Positions 46,559 through 56,453 of a stretch of 64,000 nucleotides of DNA are shown here, piece after piece. The first letter of the stretch is position 1; each line of letters begins with the position of its first letter. The DNA lies in NCBI GenBank assembly GCA_009676745.1, contig CP046062.1, positions 1,349,501 to 1,413,500 of the forward strand, given 5' to 3'. The notes under the pieces are model-generated. The model had not been told where the DNA came from and did not search any database. It saw only the letters and a list, made by a program, of their open reading frames with translations. A program made the translations under genes and the position numbers. Origin of the DNA: Leuconostoc mesenteroides subsp. mesenteroides. GTDB taxonomy: Bacteria; Bacillota; Bacilli; Lactobacillales; Lactobacillaceae.

Positions 46559-49249
46559 ATGAACACAAAGTCGAAAGAGGTAAATGACGACGTTCCGTTA
46601 TCGTCCTCAGCAAAGTCTTACCACCAGGAGTGGTCTAAGGTAGTCAAGGATTTACATGCCAATTATCCTAACGGCCTATCAGACAAAGAAGTAAAAGATC
46701 GCTTACAAAAAAACGGTTATAATGAGGTTAATCCAAAAGTTATTCCGAAGTGGTTGATTTTTTTACGGCAATTCAATAATGTTATTGTTTATATTTTAGT
46801 AGTAGCTGCATTGTTAACACTTTTTATGCAACACTATGCGGATTCAGTTGTTATTGCATTAGTTGTATTAATTAATGCGTTAATTGGCTATTTACAAGAA
46901 GTGAATGCTAGTAATGCATTAGATAAAATAAAAAATATGTTGTCTGTCGAAGCCACTGTTATTCGTGATGGGGAACGATTTGATGTTGCGGCTAGAGAAC
47001 TAGTACCTGGTGATTTAGTCTACCTAGAGGCTGGAGATAATGTTCCCGCCGATTTGCGAATTATAGATGCTGATAATTTGCGTATCCAGGAGTCGTCTCT
47101 AACAGGAGAGGCTGATTCCGTTCTCAAAAATGAAGCTATTTTGTCTGAAAATGTGCCATTGGCAGAGCGTAGTAATATGGCTTATGCATCGACAGCTGTG
47201 ACTAATGGTAGCGCTACAGGAATTGTAGTAAATACCGGTGTCCATTCACAGATTGGTCAAATTTCTCAAAGCGTTGCTGATGTTTCAGATAAAAAATCAC
47301 CATTAACAAGAGAATTAGATAGTTTAGGTCGTGGCATTTCTTGGCTAATTATCGCTGTGGCTATAATCATGTTTGCCTTGGGTTGGTTTTTAAAAATATA
47401 TGACTTATCTACCTTGATTATGGCTATTATTGCGATGATCGTCGGTGCAATGCCAGAAGGGTTACCAGCAGCTACGTCAATTATCTTAGCAACCGGTGTT
47501 CAAAAGTTAACCAAAAAGAACGCAATTGTGAAAACGTTACCCGCTGCTGAAACCTTAGGTGCAATAGACATTATTGCATCTGACAAAACGGGAACATTAA
47601 CGAAAAATGAAATGACCATTCAAGATATTATTATTGGTGAGAATCATTATACGATTACTGGGACTGGATATGAACCCGATGGTGATATTATTCTCGACAA
47701 CAAAATTGTCGATGCAACACAAGACAAAAATCTTGAAATGTTTTTAACAATGGGACACCAAGCGAATGATACTTTTTTAACCGAAGAAGCAGGTGTCTGG
47801 ACCATTAACGGTGAACCGACTGATGCTGCATTTCTCTCAGCTTACTACAAGGCTTTTGGACAAAAAACACCTAAATTAAAAGAGTTAGACCGTATTCCGT
47901 TCGATTCTGATTATCGATATATGGCTCGCTTAGTTGAAAACAAACATCAAGAGCGATTTGTCGCCATTAAGGGGTCGCCAGATAGATTATTCACATTAGC
48001 TCGGAAAGATTCAAATTTTGACTACGAGTATTGGACAAAAGTATCAGCAAAGTTTGCTAAATCTGGAAAACGTGTAATTGCTGTGGGATATGTTGATGTG
48101 GATTCAAACACGTCAGAAGTCCTTCACGAAACACTTGAAGCTCAAGGTGTGACATTCTTAGGATTAGCTGCTATTATTGATCCGCCACGTCCTGAGGTTG
48201 TTGATGCTATTAGCGACATGCGTGAGGCCGGTATTCGCGTCAAAATGATTACTGGCGATAGTCCTGATACAGCCAAAGCCATCGCGCAACAGCTTGGTTT
48301 GGCCGACAAAATTGAAGCTATTACTGGATCAGAAGTTGAAGCAATGACGGATAATCAGTTGGCTAAGGTTGTTACAAATTATGATGTCTTCGCACGAACT
48401 ACGCCACAAGATAAGTTACGTATTATATCTGCCTATCAAGAAACTGGATTGGTAACTGCCATGACTGGTGATGGTGTTAATGATGCACCAGCGTTAAAAA
48501 AGGCTGATATCGGTGTAGCAATGGGAATTAAAGGTACTGATGTTGCGAAAGATTCGGCGGATATGGTTTTGGCGAACGATGATTTTTCAACAATTAAAGT
48601 GGCTATCGAGCAAGGCCGACGTTTATATGATAATATTAGAAAAACGATCTTATACTTGTTACCTACAAGTTTTGCCGAAGGGTTGATAGTTGTCTTTAGT
48701 ATATTAATGCGCCAGCCAATGCCTTTAACTGCTACACAATTACTATGGATTAACTTGGTTTCTGCTTTGACGCTACAATTAGCATTTATATTTGAGCCAG
48801 CCGAACCAGGATTGATGAAACGCCCACCGCGGAAAACAACGGCCAAATTAATGAGTCGATACGATGTTTTCCAAATGGTTTATGTTAGTGTCATTATTGC
48901 AGCAGTAGCTCTTGTCGTTTTTGAACAGTTAGATGATATCACAGGTTTTTCTGTGGCAAGTACAATGGCTGTTAACATACTTATTTTTGGTAAAATTTTC
49001 TATATGTTTAATATCAGAACAGAGGCACCAGCGCTAAGTAAAACATTTTGGACGAATCCAATGGCGTTTGCGGCTATTGGTGCTATGATTATTTTACAGT
49101 TACTGTTTACGTATGTACCTTTTATGCAAGGTGTGTTTTCTACAGCTGCGTTATCACTTTCTGACTGGTTGTTCATCATCTCAACAGGTTTGATAGTTCT
49201 AATCGTAACAGAGTTAGATAAGTATCGTCGTATGATTGTAAACCGATAG
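46559..49249 (+). CDS. P-type cation ATPase (PMR1/YoaB-like), predicted Mn2+ exporter
   Basis: 896-residue P2-type ATPase. Phosphorylation site D342 in SDKTGTLTKNE, cation-binding PEGLPA (299-304), TGE in SLTGEADSV, KGSPDRL for nucleotide, and hinge MTGDGVNDAPALKKADIGVAMG; ten membrane helices. The type resembles Ca2+/Mn2+ ATPases; the Mn2+ riboswitch upstream indicates manganese export. The ATG at 46559 is chosen over GTG 46547, which touches the ribosome site AAAGGAG. Complements the importer at 41302-43898. Confidence 0.92.
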   Translation: MNTKSKEVNDDVPLSSSAKSYHQEWSKVVKDLHANYPNGLSDKEVKDRLQKNGYNEVNPKVIPKWLIFLRQFNNVIVYILVVAALLTLFMQHYADSVVIALVVLINALIGYLQEVNASNALDKIKNMLSVEATVIRDGERFDVAARELVPGDLVYLEAGDNVPADLRIIDADNLRIQESSLTGEADSVLKNEAILSENVPLAERSNMAYASTAVTNGSATGIVVNTGVHSQIGQISQSVADVSDKKSPLTRELDSLGRGISWLIIAVAIIMFALGWFLKIYDLSTLIMAIIAMIVGAMPEGLPAATSIILATGVQKLTKKNAIVKTLPAAETLGAIDIIASDKTGTLTKNEMTIQDIIIGENHYTITGTGYEPDGDIILDNKIVDATQDKNLEMFLTMGHQANDTFLTEEAGVWTINGEPTDAAFLSAYYKAFGQKTPKLKELDRIPFDSDYRYMARLVENKHQERFVAIKGSPDRLFTLARKDSNFDYEYWTKVSAKFAKSGKRVIAVGYVDVDSNTSEVLHETLEAQGVTFLGLAAIIDPPRPEVVDAISDMREAGIRVKMITGDSPDTAKAIAQQLGLADKIEAITGSEVEAMTDNQLAKVVTNYDVFARTTPQDKLRIISAYQETGLVTAMTGDGVNDAPALKKADIGVAMGIKGTDVAKDSADMVLANDDFSTIKVAIEQGRRLYDNIRKTILYLLPTSFAEGLIVVFSILMRQPMPLTATQLLWINLVSALTLQLAFIFEPAEPGLMKRPPRKTTAKLMSRYDVFQMVYVSVIIAAVALVVFEQLDDITGFSVASTMAVNILIFGKIFYMFNIRTEAPALSKTFWTNPMAFAAIGAMIILQLLFTYVPFMQGVFSTAALSLSDWLFIISTGLIVLIVTELDKYRRMIVNR

Positions 49250-49274
49250 TATATAAATAAAAGATATCATTTAG

Positions 49275-49317
49275 AAAATAGCAATCACAGCCTAACTGAC
49301 TGTGACTGCTATTTTAT
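49275..49317 (+). terminator. Terminator after the ATPase gene
   Basis: AATAGCAATCACAG pairs with CTGTGACTGCTATT. Confidence 0.82.
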
Positions 49318-49430
49318 TTGTTATGGAATCCATATAAAAGTCACTCTTTCCAAAAGAATTTTTAACTTAATTTAACCTTATATCGATATAATTAAACTAA
49401 TCATTAAACTACAAAGGGCAGGATCAAGCT

Positions 49431-49859
49431 ATGGTTAAAAATCCAAGTACAGAGTATACGTTTATAAAATCACAAATTGATTTGGTCATTCATAATATTG
49501 TTAGTAATAAATACAATGAGGAACTGACCTATTACGATGTTATATGGCTGCCGAACCAGTTGACTAATTCAAACAGTAAAGAGCTATGGCACCTATTCCA
49601 AGACAATCTAGAAAAACTTTCTTTTACAGCTATAAATACTGGTCTACCAAATCCGAATGCCGATGTTGATTTGGTAATTGTTAAAATGAATAGTGATGAA
49701 TTGAAGCCAAATGCGGTAAAATATTTTGAAGTCGGTAAGCGAAAAAATTATTTAACAACTCAATACCCAGATATAATGCACAAAGACAATGATACGTTAT
49801 TTCATGCTTGGGATAATGCTAACCATGCGTATCATTCAAATGAGATATCAGTTGTTTAA
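49431..49859 (+). CDS. Hypothetical protein (142 aa)
   Basis: Not recognised. Soluble protein with mixed helix/strand character; contains ELTYYDVIWLPNQLTN and VKYFEVGKRKNYLTTQYPD. Aromatic- and Asn-rich, no signal peptide or membrane helix. Own weak ribosome site (GGCAGGA). Monocistronic by position. Confidence 0.7.
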   Translation: MVKNPSTEYTFIKSQIDLVIHNIVSNKYNEELTYYDVIWLPNQLTNSNSKELWHLFQDNLEKLSFTAINTGLPNPNADVDLVIVKMNSDELKPNAVKYFEVGKRKNYLTTQYPDIMHKDNDTLFHAWDNANHAYHSNEISVV

Positions 49860-50016
49860 ATTTTAATTTCTATTCGAAAATATTATTGAATTAGGGTTTA
49901 TCTTAGAAATTGTACGGGAATAATTAAAAGCTCGATACAATACTTAAATCACGAATTGACAATTCGTAATTGTCCATTTAAACTTTACTTATAAATAATA
50001 AGTTGAGGAACAGAAT

Positions 50017-50673
50017 TTGTTCAATAAAAAATCAAGTTTATATTCTTTGCGCCTTTGTTTGTCTATTATTGGCACTATTATTATTGCCTTTGGGATTGTT
50101 TTATTCCGTTTGGCTAACTTGGGCATTGATCCAGCGACAGCAACAGATATTGGTATATCAAATACTTTCGATTGGAACTTGGGACACTATCAGCTAGCAT
50201 TTAATGCACTGTTATTCCTTGCCGTTTTGTTTTTTGATCAAACACAGTTTGGTGTCGGTACTTTAATCAATATGTCATTACCAGGATATATTATTGCTTA
50301 TTTTACACCGAAATTTGAACCTGTAGTTAGACATTGGTTTGGAACTTCTTCTTATCTTGAAAACATATTCTTATTTAGTACTGGTATGTTTTTATTCTCA
50401 TTAGGAATTGGTATATATACAAGTGTGAATCTTGGTGTTTCGCCGTACGATGCGGTTGCACCATTGTTTAACAAAAAAAAATGGGCTAGTTATCGTTTGA
50501 CAAGATCTGTTCAAGATTTGGTATTTTTTATAGTTGCCATTATATTTGGTGGGCCACTTGGTATTGGCACCTTTTTAATTGCTACATTAACCGGTTATAT
50601 TGTGCAATACTGGCGTCAGCTATTTAAAAAAATAAAATATTACACCAAAACTATTCCTCGTAAGCGCATCTGA
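50017..50673 (+). CDS. YczE/YyaS/YitT-family membrane protein
   Basis: 218-residue integral membrane protein with about 6 helices. The family repeat is present twice: GTIIIAFGIVLFRLANLGIDPATATDIG and LFSLGIGIYTSVNLGVSPYDAVAP. Function unknown. TTG start at 50017 after TGAGGA. A second family member is encoded on the minus strand at 58675. Confidence 0.8.
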   Translation: MFNKKSSLYSLRLCLSIIGTIIIAFGIVLFRLANLGIDPATATDIGISNTFDWNLGHYQLAFNALLFLAVLFFDQTQFGVGTLINMSLPGYIIAYFTPKFEPVVRHWFGTSSYLENIFLFSTGMFLFSLGIGIYTSVNLGVSPYDAVAPLFNKKKWASYRLTRSVQDLVFFIVAIIFGGPLGIGTFLIATLTGYIVQYWRQLFKKIKYYTKTIPRKRI

Positions 50674-51130
50674 ACAAGAAAATAAAAATAGTGATTTAAT
50701 ATGACCCTCTTCATTAATGGATAAGAATTAATTTTGATTTTCAAAAAGGCTTAAAAGTTAACAACACTTATTGACGAATCTATTTTTACGTTGAGTAGTT
50801 CTTTGCGTAAAAACAACGAAGAAAATTGATTTTAAAGATACCGTATTCAGTTTTGTCAAATACTGTGGTTTATTTTTAGTACAATTTTTTACAAAAAATA
50901 GAATCGATATATAGGATTTAAAGATTATATTTGCTAGAGAACAAACAAATATTCAAATGGTACTAAGAATGTGATCATTTTGAATTGGATACAATACAAT
51001 CTTCTAAAAAAGTGGTGATAGTTTAGTGGGAAGCGCAGTAATTGTTAGCCCAGTTGATCTCTGATTTTTCTCTAAAAAACGCTCAAATTATGACTTTTAA
51101 ATAGTAATTTATCTAGTTCTTATGTCCATT
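50674..51130. other. Intergenic region without a supported gene
   Basis: About 460 AT-rich bases between convergent genes. Several short peptide-like stretches are broken by stops. No RNA element, terminator with T tract or repeat recognised. Confidence 0.5.
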
Positions 51131-52000
51131 CTAAACTGTCACTTCTTTAATGGATTTAATTAATAAATATAAATTGAAAATATAAAATAAAGTAAACAAT
51201 GGAAAAATAATTACTTCTATAATTGAGGTTTTGAAGCTTCCTATTATCATAACAATAATCATAGCATCAATAGCTAATAACATTGTAACGTCTTTGATTA
51301 TGATAACTGTTGTTAATAAGTAGCCAAGATTTTTCTGTTTTATGAATAAAACCCCGCCAATAATAGTGATTGGGACTATGATGGCCAAATCTATTGCTTG
51401 AATGGGTAAAGTCGTATAATGCTCCAATCCCGAAGGAACACCACTAAAGGTCGTAGGAATGATTTTTCCAAGCCACATTAAACTAATGAGCAAACTGAAA
51501 AGTATAATAGATACACCAATCATTTTTCGGAATTTCAAATCTCTGAATAAATAAATGATTTCCTCTGAGTGGAATGAAGAAAAATTTAACGTAAAGGCAA
51601 AAAATGATAGGCTAAATATAGCTATGTAAACTAAAAATAAGGAATTGTACATAGCAACAAAACAATATGAGGCGTAAGTGTATAGAAAATATCCTAGGCT
51701 TCCAGTTACCAGAAATCTGCCTTTGACAGAGTTTCTATTTTGTAAGAATAAAGAGATACCCAGCGTGGGTATTGCAATTAACAATGTAACTATATCTTGA
51801 CCTCTCGCTTGCATGGCCATTGCCAGCGATTCGTTATGATATATGCCTTTACCATACAACTCAATAGATTCTTTGTGAACAGTTGAAATAATCATGCCCG
51901 TATTGATGCTATTGTGAGAAAAGATACCATATGCTCCTGATAGGCAAGACAGCATTATTATCAAAATAATCAGTACATTATTAATTTTTTTATAATTCAT
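51131..52000 (-). CDS. Unrecognised membrane protein (289 aa)
   Basis: About 8 hydrophobic segments over 289 residues. An N-terminal helix is followed by an outside loop containing YHNESLAMAMQARGQDIVTL, and the rest is helices with short loops. The ATG follows GGAG. I do not recognise a family. Divergent from the MarR gene at 52222 with about 220 bases between, and the 34-bp MarR palindrome lies in that space, so it might be a regulated target. Confidence 0.7.
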   Translation of the reverse strand: MNYKKINNVLIILIIMLSCLSGAYGIFSHNSINTGMIISTVHKESIELYGKGIYHNESLAMAMQARGQDIVTLLIAIPTLGISLFLQNRNSVKGRFLVTGSLGYFLYTYASYCFVAMYNSLFLVYIAIFSLSFFAFTLNFSSFHSEEIIYLFRDLKFRKMIGVSIILFSLLISLMWLGKIIPTTFSGVPSGLEHYTTLPIQAIDLAIIVPITIIGGVLFIKQKNLGYLLTTVIIIKDVTMLLAIDAMIIVMIIGSFKTSIIEVIIFPLFTLFYIFNLYLLIKSIKEVTV

Positions 52001-52162
52001 ATTTATTTCTCCGTAAAATGGGATGGCTACAAAGTAATTAGGCTATCATTGTGAGCATGAACGTCATTATGGATAATCGTCGCTTAATTATGGTATTTTC
52101 AAGTAGTATAGTTAGTTCCAGTATTATCCAATCGATAAAGATAGACAATTGCAAGAAAAGCT

Positions 52163-52196
52163 CGTTTACATTATAGCAACATGTTACTATAATGTA
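52163..52196 (+). promoter_or_regulatory. Promoter embedded in a 34-bp near-perfect palindrome (MarR operator)
   Basis: Arms TTTACATTATAG (52163-52174) and CTATAATGTAAA (52185-52196) are perfect, and the centre AACATGTT is also symmetric; only one base pair breaks the symmetry. -35 TTTACA (52163-52168) and -10 TATAAT (52186-52191), 17 bases apart, lie entirely inside. Confidence 0.85.
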
Positions 52197-52221
52197 AATA
52201 GGTCAAAAAGGAGCTAATAAT

Positions 52222-52704
52222 ATGGACATTAAAGATATGATTCAAAACTTTTCCGGTACAAGAGAAAAAGAAATCAGAGGAATTTTTGCTAGTATAATAA
52301 TATTACAAAATCGTTTACAGACAATCTTTGATAAATCAGATGATTTTCTTACACTGAAGCAATTTATGTTACTCACAATGATTATTTATTCTGATGATAA
52401 AACAACGTTCACAAGGCTAGGGGAACTTATAGGGTCTTCAAGACAAAATGTTAAAAATCTGGCAAAATGTCTTGAGGAAAAAGGTTTTATCATTATTGAA
52501 CATGAAGCTAAGAATAAAAGAAATACTGAAATAAAATTAACTCTAAAGGCAAAAAAGTATTCTGTAATCATTTCAGAAATGCATCAAAAAAAATTAAATA
52601 GTATATTTTCTGATTACACTGATGAAGAGATTCAGACATTTTACAAGATAATAATGAAATTGTACGGTGGAGTAACGAGAACCGAAGAGGAAATTAAGGG
52701 GTAA
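52222..52704 (+). CDS. MarR-family transcriptional regulator
   Basis: 160 residues, winged helix at TTFTRLGELIGSSRQNVKNLAKCLEEKGFIIIEHEAKNKRNTEIKLTLKAKKY. AAAGGAG before the ATG. Its promoter is a large palindrome, so autorepression is likely. Relatives near MATE pumps often respond to drugs; here a MATE gene follows after 330 bases of AT-rich DNA with no gene and no terminator seen. Confidence 0.88.
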   Translation: MDIKDMIQNFSGTREKEIRGIFASIIILQNRLQTIFDKSDDFLTLKQFMLLTMIIYSDDKTTFTRLGELIGSSRQNVKNLAKCLEEKGFIIIEHEAKNKRNTEIKLTLKAKKYSVIISEMHQKKLNSIFSDYTDEEIQTFYKIIMKLYGGVTRTEEEIKG

Positions 52705-53033
52705 AATTATTATACATTCAATAAAATACTAAAGGTATAAAATATGTACAGCTAATTTAAAATATGTTAAGATAACAACTATTGGACAATTTTACATAAA
52801 AAAATTAAAATATCTTCCAAAAGCTACTTGCTTTTATGTCTGACTTAGGTTGCGTTATTAAAAAATGGGTATAATATTTTCAAAAAATTTAAAAATTATG
52901 AAGCTAAATAATTATAATTATATAGCTGTATTTGAATTTGCAAAAAAAGCTAAACCCCGCAATTATCCAGCCAATACGAGTAAATTAACTATAACAATAT
53001 AATATTAATTAAAAAAATTATAGGAGTTTACTT
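52705..53033. other. AT-rich gap before the MATE gene
   Basis: No ORF or structured element supported. A TATAAT-like box occurs near 52871, so the MATE gene may have its own promoter. Confidence 0.4.
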
Positions 53034-54371
53034 GTGGAAGATAATTATTTAATCAAAAGGAATCCGAGTAGAGCATTATTGGTATTTTCGATACCTATTA
53101 TTCTAGGAGGGTTATTTCAGCAAGCATATACAATGGTGGACTCTGCCCTTGTAGGACAATTTGTTGGAGAAAAAGCGTTGGCTGCTATTGGCTCTTCCTT
53201 CGCTCTAACAACGGTCTTTATTTGTATTGCTATGGGTGGGGGTGTTGGCGCATCAGTAATCGTTTCTAAACATTTTGGCTCAAAAAATTATGTAAAAATG
53301 AAAGAAACAGTTTGGACTTCATTAATTAGTTTCTTGATTTTGAGTATAGTTCTCAGTATCTTTGGTATTATTTTTGGTGAACAGATATTACTTCTTCTAA
53401 ATACGCCAAGTGATGTTTTAAACATGGCACTTCTCTTTTTAAGAATTTATTTTGTTGGTTTACCTTTTCTGTTTATGTACAACATAATTGCTTCAATTTT
53501 CAACTCTTTGGGTAAATCCAAAATACCTTTATATTTTTTGATATTTTCGTCGATAGTTAATGTCATATTGGATCTGATTTTTATTATCCAATTCAATCTT
53601 GGTGTGCAAGGTGCCGCATGGGCAACCTTAATTGCGCAAGGTTTATCTGCCATTTTGTCCTTTTTTTACTTGGTTAAGCAATTGCAAAACTTCAATACAG
53701 AATATTATCATTTTTTTGATACGCATACTCTAAAAAAAATATCCAATATAGCTTTACCTTCAATATTTCAGCAGTCAACGGTATCAATTGGTATGCTATT
53801 GCTTCAATCCGTAGTAAATGGCTTTGGATCAGAGGTTTTAGCAGGGTATACTGCTGCAATGAGAATTGAATCATTGCTGATTGTGCCAATGGCAAGCTTA
53901 GGTACCTCAATTTCATCATTTGTTGCTCAAAATATTGGCGCAAATGATTATAAACGAGTATTGGCCGGATTTAAATCAGCAGCTATGATTATTATAATTT
54001 GTGCTTTGTTATGTTTCTTAATTATTGATATCTTCGATGAAAAATTAATTTTAATTTTCTTAGGTTCTAAAGGAACACAAACTGCTGTAAGTACAGGGTA
54101 TAAGTGTTTAAATTTTATGATGTATTTTTACGTTTTCTTTGGTTTTAAAAATATCACTGACGGGCTTCTTCGTGGAGCAGGGGACATGAAAATATTTACC
54201 ATTGCAAATATTATTAATCTTTTTATTCGAGTTTTTGGAGCAGTTACCTTTGCACCAATTTATGGCGTTGCAGTGGTTTGGTTTGCTGTGCCAGTTGGTT
54301 GGTTTGTCAATTGGGTTCTTTCATACGTACGTTATAAAAGTGGTAATTGGCAAAATTTGTTAGAAAATTAA
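53034..54371 (+). CDS. MATE-family efflux transporter
   Basis: 445-residue Na+/H+-coupled drug or metabolite exporter with 12 helices. Twin repeats start at ALLVFSIPIILGGLFQQAYTMVDSALVGQFVGEKALAAIG and LKKISNIALPSIFQQSTVSIGMLLLQSVVNGFGSEVLAGYTAAMRIE, the MATE/NorM signatures. GTG start at 53034 after TAGGAG. The upstream MarR may control it. Confidence 0.92.
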   Translation: MEDNYLIKRNPSRALLVFSIPIILGGLFQQAYTMVDSALVGQFVGEKALAAIGSSFALTTVFICIAMGGGVGASVIVSKHFGSKNYVKMKETVWTSLISFLILSIVLSIFGIIFGEQILLLLNTPSDVLNMALLFLRIYFVGLPFLFMYNIIASIFNSLGKSKIPLYFLIFSSIVNVILDLIFIIQFNLGVQGAAWATLIAQGLSAILSFFYLVKQLQNFNTEYYHFFDTHTLKKISNIALPSIFQQSTVSIGMLLLQSVVNGFGSEVLAGYTAAMRIESLLIVPMASLGTSISSFVAQNIGANDYKRVLAGFKSAAMIIIICALLCFLIIDIFDEKLILIFLGSKGTQTAVSTGYKCLNFMMYFYVFFGFKNITDGLLRGAGDMKIFTIANIINLFIRVFGAVTFAPIYGVAVVWFAVPVGWFVNWVLSYVRYKSGNWQNLLEN

Positions 54372-55309
54372 TATGCATCAAAAATTTTTTTTAAAATCTT
54401 AGAAAAAATCCTTAATCTTATTTGTATTTAATAATGAGTAGGTCAGTAGATTTTTAAAATTTGGCTAAGCAGTTGAAAGAGAGCGTTAGGAAACTTATTT
54501 TTACCGATAATGATGAATTAGAAACCACATATAATGTGGTTTTTTCATTATTACTCAGAAAATATCAGTGATAATGTACCATCGTACTGTTGGTACATTA
54601 TCACAATTTTTTTACAGTGCTGTGCTTAATATTTTCTAGAAAAGCCTAACTATTTATTAGGTACTCGATGACGTGTTCATTTAATCATCCATTTGCCATG
54701 ACCTGGCTTGCTGAGAACTAGGGTACATTAATAAAATAGACAAAGAGATATTTTTAAATCGCAATTTATCTTTAAATTAAGGGAATATTCAATTTTCAAC
54801 TTTTCAGCCTAGCAAATGGCACTTAACATGGTGCAGACGAATCTGGATTTTTTGACAATGCTGTACCATTAAAGTGATAATGATAGCTATTTTTTATATG
54901 GAGAAGAACAAACGCCTGAATAACCAACTAAATTACAGCTTAAAGCGGCTAAATATTTGTAGCGTATACCAGCTCTAAAGAAATTGATGCTATCCATCAA
55001 TCAATTTTCACTGCGTTATTGCTCATTGATCTTAAAAAAATTTGATAAAATCTCTGATACAGATATTCAATTTGTATAAAAAGGTTTAAATATAAAAATT
55101 AATAATTTAATAACAGTTAGTAAAGCATTAGAATTAAAAGATAACAAGCGTTAATATCAAAAGGCCTGTTATTTATTTTTTTCGATAGGTTAAATTAAAC
55201 CCACCACTAATTATGTTGATAAACCAAAAATAGTAGTTCTAATAAAGCCATTTTTAACTCTTTTGTGTTAATATAACTTATAAAATGAATTATTAAGTTA
55301 AGCGTATTT
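54372..55309. other. Long intergenic region with two hairpins and decayed coding traces
   Basis: Two hairpins: AACCACAT-ATA-ATGTGGTTTTTTC (54523-54546, terminator) and GATAATGTACCA...TGGTACATTATC followed by CACAATTTTTTT (54570-54612). From about 54840 to 55150 the plus strand shows peptide-like runs broken by stops (SKEIDAIHQSIFTALLLIDLKK; INNLITVSKALELKDNKR). I cannot name the lost gene. Confidence 0.45.
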
Positions 55310-55822
55310 ATGAAGAATAAACAAAACCATGTTCTTTTGACAACAATTTCCATTCTGCTAATTATTTTCTTAGTTAAAACTGGTCAAAAGATGATTGAAA
55401 CAAAAAACAAATCACAATCTGCCTTTGTAAGTATAACTTCTAACGAGGCGAGTTCATCAACAGAGATTAAAAATAGTGATGTCCAACATTCCACAGACCA
55501 ACGGCATGTTTTTTCTGTGCCTTATGGGAATGATATGATGCATGGGCATAATTCATCAAATGTTTTTTTCACAACGTGGAGCCTCGATGACTTTCAAAAA
55601 TGGATTGCAGCATATGAGAACTTGAGTTACACAGATAAAATGGCTGTTAAAAGTACATTTGGTACATCCTACACATTTGATAATATCAAAATCAACGACA
55701 ATATAGATGCGTCAAGTTTGAGTTTCAATATGCTTGTCCAACAGCGCTGGTTTTATTTCAATACGGTTGCGGATTTTATTGAAAAACATGGCAAGAATGC
55801 TGACCCAAATAACATTCAATGA
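55310..55822 (+). CDS. Membrane-anchored extracytoplasmic protein, unknown (170 aa)
   Basis: N-terminal membrane helix (VLLTTISILLIIFLV), a Ser/Thr/Asn-rich linker, then a soluble domain with SVPYGNDMMHGHNSS, TTWSLDDFQKWIAAYENLSY and FGTSYTFDNIKIND. No lipobox. Ends about 30 bases before a second small anchored protein. Family not recognised. Confidence 0.7.
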   Translation: MKNKQNHVLLTTISILLIIFLVKTGQKMIETKNKSQSAFVSITSNEASSSTEIKNSDVQHSTDQRHVFSVPYGNDMMHGHNSSNVFFTTWSLDDFQKWIAAYENLSYTDKMAVKSTFGTSYTFDNIKINDNIDASSLSFNMLVQQRWFYFNTVADFIEKHGKNADPNNIQ

Positions 55823-55855
55823 ATTGGATAATACTTTAGTAACAGGAGAACGGTG

Positions 55856-56266
55856 ATGGCAAAAAAGGTTTGGATTGGTATAACTATTTTGATACTTGCT
55901 ACAAGTACTATGTTTTTAATACAGAACCATAAGGAGAAAGAACGTATTCAATTGAAGCAAAAATCAAAAAAAATTAACCAGCAAGAGTGGTCAAAAGCCG
56001 ATTATGAAGATTTGTTAACGGGTGAAAACCTGTCAGCTGATAAACCTTACACTAGTAACCAGGTCAGTATGTATCTAAAAATTATTCACGATCATGGTAA
56101 GCCAATATCGAGAAAAACAGTTAAAAAAGACGATGTTATCGAAACAACAGCAAAATGGAGAAATATAAAAAATCAACCCAAAGAAACAGTTACGCTTGTG
56201 TTTCAAGGTACTGGTGATGAATCGTTGATTTTGATGCACAAAGAATCCACGGTATGGGCTAATTAA
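55856..56266 (+). CDS. Small membrane-anchored protein, unknown (136 aa)
   Basis: N-terminal helix (VWIGITILILATSTMFLI), a basic linker, and a small domain with KADYEDLLTGENLSADKPYTSNQVSMYLKIIHDHGKP and ETVTLVFQG, resembling DUF-type extracytoplasmic domains that carry a helix followed by strands. AGGAG before the ATG. Probably co-transcribed with the gene before it. A terminator follows. Confidence 0.7.
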   Translation: MAKKVWIGITILILATSTMFLIQNHKEKERIQLKQKSKKINQQEWSKADYEDLLTGENLSADKPYTSNQVSMYLKIIHDHGKPISRKTVKKDDVIETTAKWRNIKNQPKETVTLVFQGTGDESLILMHKESTVWAN

Positions 56267-56284
56267 AAACCTATATTGATAAAG

Positions 56285-56312
56285 ACTGGTATGAGATAAC
56301 CAGTATTTTTTT
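56285..56312 (+). terminator. Terminator after the two anchored proteins
   Basis: ACTGGT-ATGAGATA-ACCAGT followed by ATTTTTTT. Confidence 0.78.
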
Positions 56313-56453
56313 GAATGTTACAATGGCATAGATTTAACCTTATATTCGGGATATGAATATTTGAAATATATGATTGGTTAAAATTTGGTTGAAAAATGTT
56401 TAAAAGGTCAGTCTATGTTAAAATTTATAATAAAAAGAGGACAGATCAATAAC

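Noticed and set aside
50003-50197. Alternative plus-strand ORF at the start of the YczE-type gene
   Set aside because: Different frame from the conserved family protein; its good length is a shadow.
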